From Dioscorea cayenensis subsp. rotundata (Eukaryota; Streptophyta; Magnoliopsida; Dioscoreales; Dioscoreaceae): DNA of 64,000 nucleotides. Numbering within the stretch: the stretch's first letter is position 1; the number at the start of each line of letters is the position of its first letter. Positions 24,828-40,531 of the stretch are shown here, piece by piece. Made by a program: the position numbers and the translations under genes. The stretch is from positions 31,868,625 through 31,932,624 of the forward strand of contig NC_052490.1 of the NCBI RefSeq assembly GCF_009730915.1. Direction: 5' to 3'. The notes below the pieces were generated by a model. It did not search any database and was not told where the DNA came from. It worked only from the letters and a program-made list of their open reading frames with translations.

Positions 24828-25626
24828 AAAATGTGGTTGATTTTTAACCATGAATTTATAAATTTTATTATTTATTTATTATATAATATAATGATAGGTT
24901 AATGTTTAAAAAATTGATGTTTTTTATTTAAAAATCATTAAATTGAGGTAATTTAACGAGTCGTATTTCGGTTCTATCATAACTAATATAGAACCGAGTC
25001 TATGGAATCATCTCTCATTCGGTCTATGAACAAGTTCTTTTTTCACAAGAACTTATATGTAACAAAACCCATATTAAAATATTTAAAAAAAATAATTTAA
25101 CAAGCTTATTAAAAACTTCTTAATCTATAGATACGGAGTCTCTTGCTTAGAATGTTCGTATTTTATTGAAAAAATAGATTCAAAGCTCAGTTTATACAGG
25201 ACGAAAGCACAAGCAGATTGAAAATTTAACTTCGTATTTGCATGACACGTAACTTATTAGTTAAAAAAAAACTCAATAAGTTTAAAAAAATATAATTAAA
25301 GAATTTTATTATTAATATATTAATAAAAATCTAATTAAATAGTGTTTCTAAATTTAATCACATTTAAATAATTTAATTATATGTCACCTAAACCATTATT
25401 TTTCATTTTATTAAATTTGTTTGGGATTATTAATATATATTAATAATGATATATGGAAATTTTCCACGCGTTTTCTTAATGCGTGATCGGACCATCAACC
25501 CGATCAAATCCTGTCCGTCCATCAACTTCACAAATCATATCACAGCCGTACAATAATCCCCGTTTCCCTTAATTCGTCGTTTCCCTATCGCTATTATTGG
25601 ACCCGCGAACTCCAACGCGATTCTCC

Positions 25627-25690
25627 AATTAATTAATTAATTAGTTAATTAATTAATTCCTCAATTAATTAATTAATTTAATTAATTAAT
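25627..25690. repeat. (AATT)n microsatellite
   Basis: Interrupted AATT/TTAA repeats over about 64 bp, roughly 220 bp upstream of the E2 start codon. The tract is self-complementary and could extrude hairpins. Confidence 0.85.
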
Positions 25691-25912
25691 ACGAAGAATA
25701 AAAGAATGCGATAAAGCTCTCATCCCAATCCCCCTTTCCCCTTTCCTCCATTCCTTGCGACATCGCGATCGGAGAAGCTTCGGATCGCTGTGAGTTCTCT
25801 TTCGCCGAGGTATTCTTCTTCTTCTTCTCCTTTGAATTCGATCTCTAATGGTGTTGCTTGTGTGCGATTATCGTAGATCTAGGGTTTTTTCGGTTGGAGT
25901 AGGTCGTCGCCC

Positions 25913-29615
<3,703 letters not shown>

Positions 29616-30166
29616 CGTCCTAGTCCTCCTCTTCTTGAGGTTAAGGGGTTGTTGACGTTTGTGTTGGTCATCTATGTAGTATCTAAGAATTTAAGTGGTG
29701 TTGTTCTCTATTGTCTCAATGAAAAGCCAGAAAGGAACTCATTGCCTTCCTGCGGATTGTTAAGAAAACAAACAACATTATACATTGTTTGCTTGCGAGT
29801 TTTTCTTATTCAACCCTTCCTTTGATTTTGTATTCATCACTAAATTCTTTTCCTTGCCTAACAAAACAAGCAAATAATAAATAAAATAATAAATGTGACG
29901 CAAGGCAATAGCTCAGCAGTTTGACTAACATCCTCGTCCACGTGTCCATTCAATAGACATCCACGTGTCAAGATCTCCGGAATAATTGACGGGAGGTAGA
30001 GGGAGAGACTTCTAGAACACGAACAGCCTAACCTTTCCCTCCTAAAATCGAGGGTTTTCTTTGGAGACCCCTCGAAGTTCCTAAAATTACAAAACACCCC
30101 CTGGTTTTCTCTGTTTTTATTTTTAGGGCGAACTGGAAAAAAGAGAGGCGGAGGAATCTGTCACCC
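29616..30166 (+). promoter_or_regulatory. E2 gene 3' end and MTM1 promoter
   Basis: A 551-bp gap between same-strand genes. It should contain the E2 3' UTR and the MTM1 promoter and leader. Two ccacgtgtc words (29938-29946 and 29962-29970) each contain a CACGTG G-box core about 200 bp upstream of the MTM1 start codon. Confidence 0.5.
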
Positions 30167-33100
30167 ATGGCGTGTGGCTCGTCGAGGCATGGTCTTCCGG
30201 CCTTCTTGAGCGCGGCTTCTAGGGTTGATTTTGAAGGAGCCATATCCGATGCCTCTTCCGCACCGTCGTCCTCGTCTTCTTCTCCTCCGCTGCCGAGATC
30301 GTCTGATTTCGATATGGGTTTTGTGGAGAGAGCGGTCTCCGCAGCCGGGGCTGCGGTTTTATCTGCTGTTCTGGTTAATCCTCTCGATGTTGCGAAGGTT
30401 TGATGTCTATGCTTGAATTCCCTTGTCTCAAATGAGATTTTCTAATTTATGGTTTTCTATTTCTCCAGACAAGGTTGCAGGCGCAGGCAGCTGGGGTGCC
30501 GTATTATAATCCACAGCATCGTATAACTCAGCATATGGCATCTCTTGGCCCCAATGCGGTATTCACTTTTGCTGCTTGTTTTGGAGGTTTTTGTATCAGT
30601 TGACATAGTGATTTGTCGAGTTGTTTGGGGAGATATAACTTTAGGATTTCTTTTATTGATGTTATGGATGCTTAATCTTGTATCATATAGTTGTGTCGTC
30701 TTTGGTATTTCTAAAAGTTTGCATTTTGTGTAGAGTTTTTGTATCTTTTAACTGAGGTGTTGTTATGCTCTTCAGATGTTTTCAGATTTTAGATGTTCTC
30801 CGTCATGCCCTAGAGGTGTTGTTTTCGGTGCTGAGCCTGTTTGTCCTCCTGATTGTTTTCAATACAAGGGAACAATGGATGTCTTTATCAAAGTTATTCG
30901 CCAGGTAGGTTTTCTATTGCCTTCAATTTTTCTATCTTCATTTGCTGGTTTTGAATTCGGTATATCAATTTTGATTGCATTGCTCACTTTATTTGAAAAC
31001 CTTTACAGGAAGGATTTGCTAGGTTGTGGAGAGGCACTAATGCAGGCCTCGCTTTGGCCATACCAACTGTAAGTTCTCACGTCTAATTCTTAGTATTATG
31101 TTATTTCATTCCAGTAGCAAAACGGTTGTTTATCTTTTGTTGAACTCCAATTTTATATCTTTCAATGCCTTCTAGTCTGTTGCTTTATTCAACTTAAAAG
31201 AAAATGCCTCAGCAGCAGGTCATCCGGGTGGGGCTCTTACATCCTGGGATTATTCTCTCTTAACTTTTATATCATAAGTAACATGTTCGATACTTTTTTT
31301 ATATGCATTTTCTCTGATTTATTCATTTGTGTAAACATTTTTTTTCTTGGATCTGCTTAACATTGATGTCAAATTATGAATGCAGAATTCCCAGCTGAAT
31401 CATTTTCTCAAACATTTTTACTAATTGCTGACAGGTGGGGATATACTTGCCATGCTATGACATTTTTCGTAACTGGATTGAAGATTTCACAACCAGAAAT
31501 GTACCTAGCTTGACACCGTATGCGCCGCTGGTTGCAGGCTCATTTGCACGCTCATTAGCCTGCATTACATGTTCTCCAATTGAGCTGGCAAGGACACGCA
31601 TGCAGGCAAGTTTCATGTGTTCTAAGATGTAGGTGGTACCTATGGGTTAAAAAACAATAATCATGCCCAATGAAACTACAATGCCTTTGAGCTATAAAAA
31701 TGTTCAGATGATTTTATGTGGTTCAAGTTAATGTTCTTTCTTCCCATGAAGAGAATTCTTAACCTAAAAATGAGATTGTTGGCCTATATCCTTGTTGCAA
31801 CAATCCCTTGTCTAAGAAAAAAAAATTATTTCCTATGGTGAAGTTGATTTCTCATACAGCCATTTTAAGGTTAGGGAACTCACTTGAAGGTATTTTGGAA
31901 TCCTTTTCATGTGATGAATTTGACAAATTAGAAAGGAGAAAGTTTGGGTTCTACCGAGTCATCTAAGTTTACTTGCTTTGGAAATGTGAGTAACTCCTGT
32001 CTTTCTATGCTCATCACAGGCATATAAAGAGTTTCAAGCTGGAGCAAAACCTCCAGGAATGTGGAAGACCTTACTCGGTGTACTATCCCCTATTAGAAGT
32101 ACAACTAACCTTCCAAATTGTGAGTTTTCTACTTCTATGAAGCACGTGCCATTAACTTTGCATTGTAGAAACAACGATTATTGCAGAATCGTGAGTTTTC
32201 AGACTCATTTATTGTATCTATTTTTAGTGATATGACTTCTATGGTTTGATGTGATGTGTAGCTATGTAACCCCATTACTCTTGCAATTTGTTGGTCTGAC
32301 TAATCATTTGTGCTACAACACATAGTGCAAGGATATCGGATGCTTTGGACTGGTGTAGGCGCACAACTTGCTCGGGATGTACCTTTTTCTGCAATTTGTT
32401 GGGCAACACTGGAGCCGGTGTGTTTCCCCTTGACATACAGCTTTATTGAATTCTTCTATATAAGAATGACACATCTATTATTGATGTTCTGGACACAAGT
32501 AAATTTTGCAAGAAATTGTTAAACTAATCTCATTATTAAAACAATTGAAAATTTTCTCGTTTATCTTTGCAAATACTACCCTTCTTTAGTCATGTCAATA
32601 AGAAAAACTTAAAAAGTCATGGCAAAATGCTATTTTTTATTTTTATTATTATCTTTTCCAAAAGGTGAATCTTGGTACGCTAGAAGCCCTCCAAATTTCT
32701 ATGGTAAATTGCCCTGAATTTACTGTATTTTTTTAATCAGTATCTTTAATTAGAAGGTCCTTAAATCTATAGTAAAATGGCCTGAATTCACTGTATTTGT
32801 TTGCCAATATCTTTAAAGAGAGGTCAATTATGTAATGTCATTTATTTAAAAGGTCTCCAACTCTCTATGGTAAAATGCCCTAATTTATGTGTCTATATTG
32901 TCTGCCTTTGTCTGTCATTTGTAGCCCCATGTGTAACTGACAAGATAACTGACATTTCTTCTTGTTTGTTGATAGAATCGCAGAAGACTTCTAAGATTGG
33001 TTGGTGAGGAAGGCAATGCAGCTAGTGTTTTGGGCGCGAACTTCTCAGCTGGGTTTGTTGCTGGTAGCATAGCTGCGGCTGCCACCTGCCCTCTTGATGT

Positions 33101-34078
33101 TGCAAAAACTAGGAGACAAATTGAGGTTTGTGTTTGACCTGTTTTACTTGGTGACATTACTGGTATTGCTTATAGTTTATTATTTGTCAACTTTGCTAAT
33201 GTTCATGGTTCTCAACATGTTTTAGTATTTGGAGAAGAGGCTCCTTTTTGTAATTTCATTGAGAATATCTTTTTATTAGGGTTAGGATGGCAACTTCATT
33301 GTCTTCATTTTATGTAGAAAATTTGAAGTCAATACAAATATCCTAATTAATAACATCTTTTGCATCTTTGAGCTCGAAATGGTGAATTTGAATGATTTGT
33401 TTCACTGCAGAAGAATCCTGAAAAGGCATTAAAGATGACTACAAGGCAGACATTGTTTGACGTTTGGAGGTATGCCTTTGTTATCATTTTGTATGTGTCA
33501 TTTTTTTTTTGGATCCCAAATTTGATTAGTTTGGACTGTTTATTTTTATTTTATTGAAAGCCTTGTCCCTTGACTACTGCAGCTAGCCTAGTTTAAAATG
33601 ATTTTCATGGGTTACCATGTTCATATTTATATATATATATATATTCTGGCCTTCTGCTCCTTTTTCCACATTCCATTCTAAAATTGCATCTGCTAAGTCT
33701 TTATGGTCTCATATTGTTACACATGAAACACACTCTACTGAAACTGTTTCTGGCAATTCTGGAATGGCCTGAAACAAGTATTCACCTTTCATGGATCACA
33801 GGCTGCACCATTTTTAACTTGTTCTGAACACAATCCAGAACTTAACTATACATCTTTGATAATTTCCCATATTTAGATGTGACTTCAAATCATCTGTGCT
33901 GTTCTTCATTTGTGGACTACTTCTTATAAACCCAAATCTTGAGTGTAGGGATGGTGGAATGAAGGGACTTTTTACAGGAGTGGGTCCACGTGTTGCGCGC
34001 GCTGGGCCATCAGTCGGAATTGTAGTTTCATTTTATGAGGTTGTTAAGTATGTTCTACATCAAAGGCATATAGATTGA
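30167..34078 (+). CDS. MTM1: Mitochondrial carrier MTM1-like (manganese trafficking for Mn-SOD)
   Basis: This inner-membrane carrier family member is linked to activation of mitochondrial manganese superoxide dismutase; yeast and plant Mtm1 also affect metal and pyridoxal-phosphate balance. Ten exons: 30167-30397, 30469-30558, 30776-30904, 31009-31068, 31435-31605, 32020-32119, 32326-32417, 32976-33125, 33411-33469 and 33949-34078, totalling 1212 nt or 403 aa. Three carrier repeats bear NPLDVAKTRLQAQ, SPIELARTRMQ and CPLDVAKTRRQIE. A Ser-rich N-terminal extension of about 45 residues precedes repeat 1. The first matrix loop is enlarged and holds Cys114, 118, 130 and 134 as two CX3C pairs. The intron after exon 5 must use a GC donor (cag|gcaagt). 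The family assignment is firm; the transported substrate is not shown by sequence. Confidence 0.94.
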
Positions 34079-35046
34079 TCGGCAAATCATTGCTAACAAT
34101 TGAAGGATAACTTTCCTCACCAAGCAGCCCTGAAATGTTGTTGTTTCTGGATGCTGAACATCATCCACATTTGCCTTTTGATATTTCTCAGTAAAGATGA
34201 AGAAGAATAATAATTTCGGTTGAGAAGTTTTGCTGATGCAATTTGGAAGTCCATCATAATTTAGGTGGTACTTTCTAACCGGAAGTTCCGATTTTGACCT
34301 CATTTGTGGACAAACCAAAGTTTTTGTTTGTTGATTTTACTGATACACTTTCAACCCCTGTGCTCACTTGTGGGCAGCAAAATGTTGTTTTCATAATTCA
34401 GTTATTATGTGAGTTACACATGCATCATATATGTTCTATAAAAAAAATAAAAAAAAAGAAATTGAGGTTGTTTTTGTGCAGCGAAGTTAAGGACAATAGA
34501 CAAACAATTTGTTTAATTGTGGTTCTCATCAATGTAAAGGTCTTCATTTGTTGGACCAGTTGCTTTGAAATAGTTCCATGCTGAATAACCTTATCCATTC
34601 ATTATGGATTTGCTAACATAATCACTTATTCATGTCATTTGTGTTACATTTCAAATCTCTCTGTTTTTTTTTAATAATAATTGTTCTCATAATTTCTATT
34701 TTTTGTTTCCTAATACTTTTTTATCTTATATATATTTTTTAATTAAACAGAAAATTTCTAAATATGAATGTTGCAAATCTTCCCATATAAACACAAAATT
34801 ATCTTTCTACTTCAAACTAATGATTTAGCATCCTTTTCATAAAAAAAAACTTAATGATTTAGCAACCTTGATGACTATAACAATCTCATCTAAACAAAAC
34901 AAATTGCTTGTTACAAATGAGGCAAAGATAACAAATTTCTTGAAAAACAATATTACAAACTAAAAATAATGACCATCCAATCACACACAGGTACAAATCC
35001 CAAACAATGTCAACATCCAAATCACATCTCTTGTATCTCCACCCCA
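34079..35046. other. Convergent 3' regions of MTM1 and the AG-peptide gene
   Basis: An AT-rich gap of 968 bp between converging stop codons. The short frames present have no family features. It should hold both 3' UTRs. Confidence 0.55.
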
Positions 35047-36266
35047 TCAATGGATAAGGTAAGTGAGTGCAAGGGCCAAGATCATCAGCGCATAAGCAAC
35101 AGCTTGATCAATTGTTGTTCCTAAAAATCACCAAAAACAAAGAAAGAAAATTCATAAAAATTATCCAGTTATCAACACTTCTTTTATTCAAATAAACAAC
35201 TTGTTTCTGTGATCTATAAGTCTATTCCCTACAAAAATTAAGTTAAAGTGTTTGATTGATGGTAACAAGAGAAGAATTCTGCAGCTTAAGTACAAAATCT
35301 GAATAAAAACAATCAATAAATGACTTCAATGTTCCCACATTGTTTTCATTCTTGGCATTAGATATAGAATGAAAACAAACACAATAAAAGAAAATGGGAT
35401 GAAAGATTGTTATCTCTTGTGCTTTATTATTAAATCAAGAAAATTATATGAGAAAACAAAATGCAAACATAGAAATTTCCTTTCCTTTACCTTTGTATAT
35501 AATAACATAACTACATGCATCAACGTGGCAGCATCATTTCCAGAACCTTTAAATTGGCAAGTCTAATGAAGAACTCACATATATAGTGGCATCCCTATCT
35601 CAATCTTATCTCAAATTTGATTAAATTAATTTTTTTTTTCTTTTCAAAACAAACCATAATATCAATCAACAAATTTTCTACTTTAAAAAATTAACAAATA
35701 ACTAATGATTCAAATTAATCATCTTAGATCCATATTTTGCCCAAAAAAAAACAAAGTTTAAATCTCTATAAACTGATGAATGGTAAACAAAAATCTACCA
35801 ACTATGCTTAGAACAATTAAAAGAGAAAGCAATGAAAGAACACAAAAAAGAAGAATATATATATATATATATATATATAAAAAAACACCATAACTAAATC
35901 TTCATTCATTTGATTGGCAATGGCCATTTTATTTCTTTTATTCAAATAAACACAAGAAAAAATAATCATAAATCTTACTAATTTTTTTTTTCCTATTAAT
36001 CCACTAAACACATCATGAAATTCTCCAAAAAAAAAAGTTGGTGAACAGAACAACAAACAAATAAAAAACACATCTTTCTCAATCAAACCAAAAAAAAATG
36101 CCGAAAGGGCAAACACCCAAAGACGAGGAAAACATCAAAGAAAGCACAAACCATCGCTGGTCGGTGCAGGAGCGGGTGCCTGGGCCCGGACAGCCGGCGA
36201 GACAATGCCGATGATAAGCGCGACGAAGGCCATGAGGCGGAGCAAAACCCTGTCAACGCCGGCCAT
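35047..36266 (-). CDS. AGP16: Arabinogalactan peptide (AGP16/AGP20 type)
   Basis: This is a tiny GPI-anchored cell-surface proteoglycan precursor of 62 aa. Two minus-strand exons, 36266-36152 and 35120-35047, are separated by a roughly 1.03-kb intron in phase 1. Residues 1-28 form a signal peptide ending VRA. The mature peptide QAPAPAPTSDG supplies the Ala-Pro repeats that are hydroxylated and O-galactosylated. TTIDQAVAYALMILALALTY then gives the GPI-attachment region and C-terminal hydrophobic tail, ending LIH. The match to plant AGP16/20/22/41 is close along the whole length. The two members AGP16 and AGP20 are duplicates in Arabidopsis, so the symbol is approximate. It would be a target of HPGT1-type enzymes such as the one encoded at 19288-23015. 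Confidence 0.93.
35857..35878. repeat. (TA)n tract in the AG-peptide intron
   Basis: About 11 TA dinucleotides inside the single intron of the AG-peptide gene. Confidence 0.8.
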
Positions 36267-36832
36267 CTCCGAACCACTCGTCTTCCTCCGAGGGAGAAGA
36301 AGGAGCGATTCGAAGAATGGGCGGAGAAAACTGGGGTAAATTAACGTGAAAAAGATTCAATCTTTGGAAAGGTTAAAAATTTTCTAGGGTTTCCAAAGGA
36401 CTTGTGGACATTGGGAATTTATAGTTCATGGGCGAAAAAGAAGGAGAAGTGTGGGGCCCGCAAATGTGAGGCCCACCACCGCCAGAGGGGCCCACGACGC
36501 GCACGGCCATGTGATTCTCTTGGCCGTTGGTGTTGCCAGCCTGGGATTTCGCTGTTGCCACGCTGGCACTTTGTGCGTTTGTGCTTTTGCCTTGGGATTT
36601 GTGCACTTCTTTTGATTAAGGGCTTTATTTTATTTTTATTTTATTTATTTATTTTGTAATATAAATTAGTTTAGATATATTAATTTCTTGTTATTTAAAA
36701 TTAAGTATTGAATTAAGGATTGAATAAATAAATAAATAAATAAAATGATTTGTTTCTTATATTTTTAAATATAAATTTACACCACTTTAAAAATATTTGA
36801 TTCTCATGTAAAAAGTCAAGAATTTCATATCG

Positions 36833-36875
<43 letters not shown>

Positions 36876-37745
36876 TTATGAATTTTAAAATCTTAATATA
36901 TATATATATACACGCACTGATGAGAAAGAAATATTATAAAATGACTAATAAAAAAGAAAGAAAATATTGTTAGATATATTTTTTTAATTATTTACATATT
37001 GATATTATTTTTTTATTTACTTAAAGACAGATAAAAGAATTAATTTTTTTTTAAATGATAACCAATTACTTTTTGGTGTTAGATGGCAAAGATTAATTCT
37101 CGTGTGCACACATAAAGCTCATTATTTTGTATTTCACACTAAAGGTGGCAAGAAAATTAATTAGTTAATTAATTAAGGGAAATAATTAAACGATAAAGTA
37201 GTGAGATTAATAATGATATGAATTTATCTTTATTAGTTGGCAGGTTGATACTATGATTATATGAGATGGAGAAAAGAGGAAAAAAAAATAATAAAAAAGG
37301 TATATGCATAATAATGTCGTTGTTGAAAATTTTAACAACTTTGTCCTACTTTTGTCGGCATGCCATGCATTATGTTCTCCTCTCATTTGATTCCCAACCT
37401 TTACTAAAAGTGCATTATTAATTAAAAAAAATTAAAAACACTAACCAAAACTATATTACTAACAGAGTAGATTTAAGTAAATGATTTTAAATTTAATTTT
37501 TTATGCATACAAAACATTCACTGAAAAAAAAAAATCTACTCTTTATAAGATTCTCAGTACTTTGCTGCAATTATATTAGAATATGTGGCTTCTAAAAACC
37601 TATGATGAAATTAAAAAAAAAAAACATATATACAATATATATAAATATATATATATATATTGGAGATAACAAGGGCATGAAATTAACATGAATCATGAAA
37701 ATTCATTTATTTGCATGCATGCAATATTCAAGTGAACATGAAAAT
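36267..37745. other. AG-peptide promoter and AT-rich spacer
   Basis: The first 300 bp are the GC-richer promoter of the minus-strand AG-peptide gene, with gggcccgcaa and aggcccac words around 36,455-36,500 (TGGGCC-like site II elements on the opposite strand). Beyond 36,610 the DNA is strongly AT-rich, with a long TA run (36835-36872) and several shorter ones. No further gene is seen. Confidence 0.55.
36835..36872. repeat. (TA)n microsatellite
   Basis: About 19 TA dinucleotides, with a second shorter TA run starting about 25 bp later. Confidence 0.85.
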
Positions 37746-38072
37746 TTATTTATCTGCATAAGAAGTAAGGTGAGAGCAGTGAGGCCAGAGGAATGAAGTG
37801 ACGGCGAGCTTCCTCTTCTCGGCGACGTCTCCGGTGACCGGAAGTCCATACTCTGATAGCAAACGGTCAAGAACTTTCTCTGGCATTGATTCATACTCTG
37901 CCTTTGTATATTTAGGGTAATGCAGTGGCATCTGAAACTTAACATTGCTTTCATTGCTTTCTTTTCCTTGCATCATCTCCATTGACTTCATCTTGTAACC
38001 TCCTCCATTCATCCTTCTAATCTCTTTCTCTTTCTCTATTTTTCCTTCTTTTTGTGTGTGTTTTAATTCCAC
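37746..38072 (-). CDS. Small plant protein with DUF7722-like domain
   Basis: A single-exon frame of 108 aa. The N-terminal half is charged and low-complexity (Lys/Glu/Met-rich). The C-terminal half carries FQMPLHYPKYTKAEYESMPE, then VLDRLLSEYGLPVTGDVAEK and AVTSFLWP. I recognise this as a widespread plant domain catalogued as DUF7722, with no known function. The start at 38072 is the first ATG; a later Met (38012) is possible because the conserved part begins after residue 45. Upstream sequence (38080-38150) is purine-rich, as in a leader. It diverges from the MLKL gene, 3.2 kb away. Confidence 0.8.
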   Translation of the reverse strand: MELKHTQKEGKIEKEKEIRRMNGGGYKMKSMEMMQGKESNESNVKFQMPLHYPKYTKAEYESMPEKVLDRLLSEYGLPVTGDVAEKRKLAVTSFLWPHCSHLTSYADK

Positions 38073-39384
38073 TGTAGTTGGATTTTAGGGTTTTATAGAG
38101 TGGAGGTATTTATAGGGAAGAAGGAGGAGGAGAAGGTGGAGAGAGAAAGAGAATTAGGGTTTGGGCGTTTACTGCAAAGTACTGACAGCATGCATGTTAA
38201 ATATAAGTATGTTGTCTAGGGTTTAATTATAAACAAAGAAATGATTTGATGGAAATTGACTTATTTTGCTTTCATCAAGCATTATTTCTTTGATCTTGGT
38301 AACTTTTTTTTTTTTTTTAAAAAAAAATATAGTTTAAGAAAAATCATTTGTGTTTTATGTAAGTTATTGTTTAGTATTGAAAGTCAAATAAAATTGATCC
38401 AAAATAATAATGTGCATGATTTTTTTTTTCCTTTTAATACATAGGTGACAAGACCGCCTTAATATACATTACAAAGCTAATGAATAGTGAGTGAATTGTA
38501 AGTACTTATTGTGAGAGGTTTTGAACCCATGCTTACCTATTCATTGCTAAAATTCTCTTTATTTATTTCTACTCATATTTATTAAATATGGTACGAAAAA
38601 TTAGAAATATTCATCTAAATCATCACCATTATATTTGGATTTTCCTTCTTCTTGTTTATTACTATGTGCAAACAAAACTTATTTAAAGTCGTAGCTAAAT
38701 CATGAAATTGAATGTCATATCAGCATTTTTTTTTAATTTTTAATTTACAAAATGAATGAAACTAATACAAAAGATAAAATAATTACCATTGAAAAGGTAC
38801 AACCAAACTTGCCGGCTAAAGTTGGGATTGGCTTTTAGGGTTTGGATTGTTTTAAATGATGCATAACTTGGTGAACGGGGTGAGCTTTGCAATGACAATC
38901 AAACAAAGGATATATTCCTACTCCCTATGTCATTCATATGGGACAAAATTAGATATTATTATTATTATTACTTTTATTTTTAATTTGGAGTAGATCGACA
39001 AAATAATAATTAGTCAAGCGTTTGTTCTTTTTTGTTTTATTAGAACTTTTTCAATTTTCTAATTATAAAAAAAAATCCGTTCAATTAACTAAAAAAATTA
39101 GAACATCAACTTTACCAAATTTTCTTTGTTTAACAGTTGGTCAAAAAAGCTAACATTTAAATCATCATAATATATATATATATATATATATAAAGTTTAA
39201 AATACCAAATTAAAAAAAAAAAGTCCATTGTAAAGACCATCATTCGCCATTCAAACACACGCGAAATTTCATTTTCACAATCCCTTCTTTTACTTTTCTT
39301 CCTTTTTATTTTTATTTAAAAAAATAAAATTAATTTTTACTCTCTTTTTAATAATAAAAATAAAAATAAACAAATTAAAGACCC

Positions 39385-39941
39385 GAGCTTTTGTTTGGTT
39401 GGGGAGGGAGGAGGGTGAGGGGTGTTGGGGGTGTGGGTGTTGTTTGGTTGGGGGAGTGAAGGGGGATGAGAGGGGGGTGAGGCCTCATAATCCACTCCCC
39501 CAAATTGGGGTCTTTTGGGGGAGTGGATGTTTATTGCTTTTTTTTTATTTTTTTAAATAATGCAAAATACCATTAATGCCCTTCACCTATATGTAGAATT
39601 CCTATTGTATCCTATATATCTAGTGATTGTTTGTTTGGGATTGTGAAAACCTGAATATGTTTATCATGAGCATAATTTTTTTTAAATATAAAAAAAAATA
39701 GGGCATGCTTTCCAGGTATGTTTTCACCATTTTTTTTAAGTTTATGAAAAAATATGACAAAAATAGGGTATGTTTGAATGATCATTGGGTGTTCACATTT
39801 TAATAAATATTTGTCAATTATAATCAAGATGTTATGACTCCTCATAATTTTTTTCAAATAAATATTTTTCCCTAATTATCGTGTGTGTGTTTTATAATAT
39901 TTATCATATATTATATATTGTGTTATTATTATTATTCTACA

Positions 39942-39983
<42 letters not shown>

Positions 39984-40175
39984 GTATATTATTACCTATT
40001 TTATTGTACAAGGGCAAAATAATCAAATACACATTACACTCTTTCTCTCTCCTCCCCACTCCTCTTTTCAACTATATAAAAAAAAAAATAAACTACTCTT
40101 TCACACCCTTCCATGAACCAAACACAATATTTTCTCAAATCCTCTATATACTCCCCCTTCTGAACCAAGCAGGAG
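39385..40175. mobile_element. MITE-like element with imperfect compound inverted ends
   Basis: The word tgtttggttgggg occurs at 39392-39404 and 39441-39453. On the other side, inverted forms of its core lie at 40116-40124 (aaccaaaca) and 40164-40172 (aaccaagca). G-rich sequence on the left and C-rich sequence on the right support inverted ends around an AT-rich centre. An internal perfect 14-bp hairpin lies at 39491-39527. There is no transposase. I could not define a target-site duplication, so boundaries are approximate. Confidence 0.5.
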
Positions 40176-40466
40176 TAAGTTTAGGATCATAAACTAATGA
40201 TGACTATTTAATCAAAGCAATTACATAATTAATTCCATCAAATATATAATCAAACCAATTATAATGGCTTGGCAACCAAGTCCTCACGTTCATGGTTTTT
40301 TTTTTATTATTTCCATAAAATTATACCCTTAAAATAAAAGATCAGGACACCCACTAATTCTAAAAAACTCCTCTAATATTTATAACTGCAATTAATTTGG
40401 AATTTTTTTCATAATTAAAAATTATATTAAATTATTTGGATTTTTAATAATTTTATTTTTTTATAA

Positions 40467-40470
<4 letters not shown>

Positions 40471-40520
<50 letters not shown>
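40471..40520. repeat. (TA)n microsatellite
   Basis: About 25 TA dinucleotides, 12 bp before the perfect inverted repeat upstream of MLKL. Confidence 0.88.
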
Positions 40521-40523
<3 letters not shown>

Positions 40524-40531
40524 TGGATCAA

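Larger units (their letters stand above)
23016..25912. promoter_or_regulatory. Divergent intergenic region between HPGT1 and the E2 gene
   Basis: HPGT1 (minus) and the E2 gene (plus) point away from each other across 2.9 kb. GC-rich leader sequence flanks each start (23016-23200 and about 25,540-25,912); the middle is AT-rich. It contains a 5'-truncated LINE-like insertion (24525-24827) and an AATT microsatellite (25627-25690). A possible leader intron of the E2 gene runs from a GT at 25810 to an AG ending about 25902, just before the start codon, as many plant E2 genes have; this is inferred from splice motifs only. No other coding sequence is seen. Confidence 0.55.

Noticed and set aside
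24515-24847. A Cys/Val-rich 110-codon frame
   Set aside because: It lies almost wholly inside the LINE-tail insertion and is T/G-rich low-complexity sequence.
38430-38570. Possible reversed SINE-like remnant (gaggttttgaacccatgc)
   Set aside because: Only one box-B-like word; no boundaries and no second box, so support is too weak.
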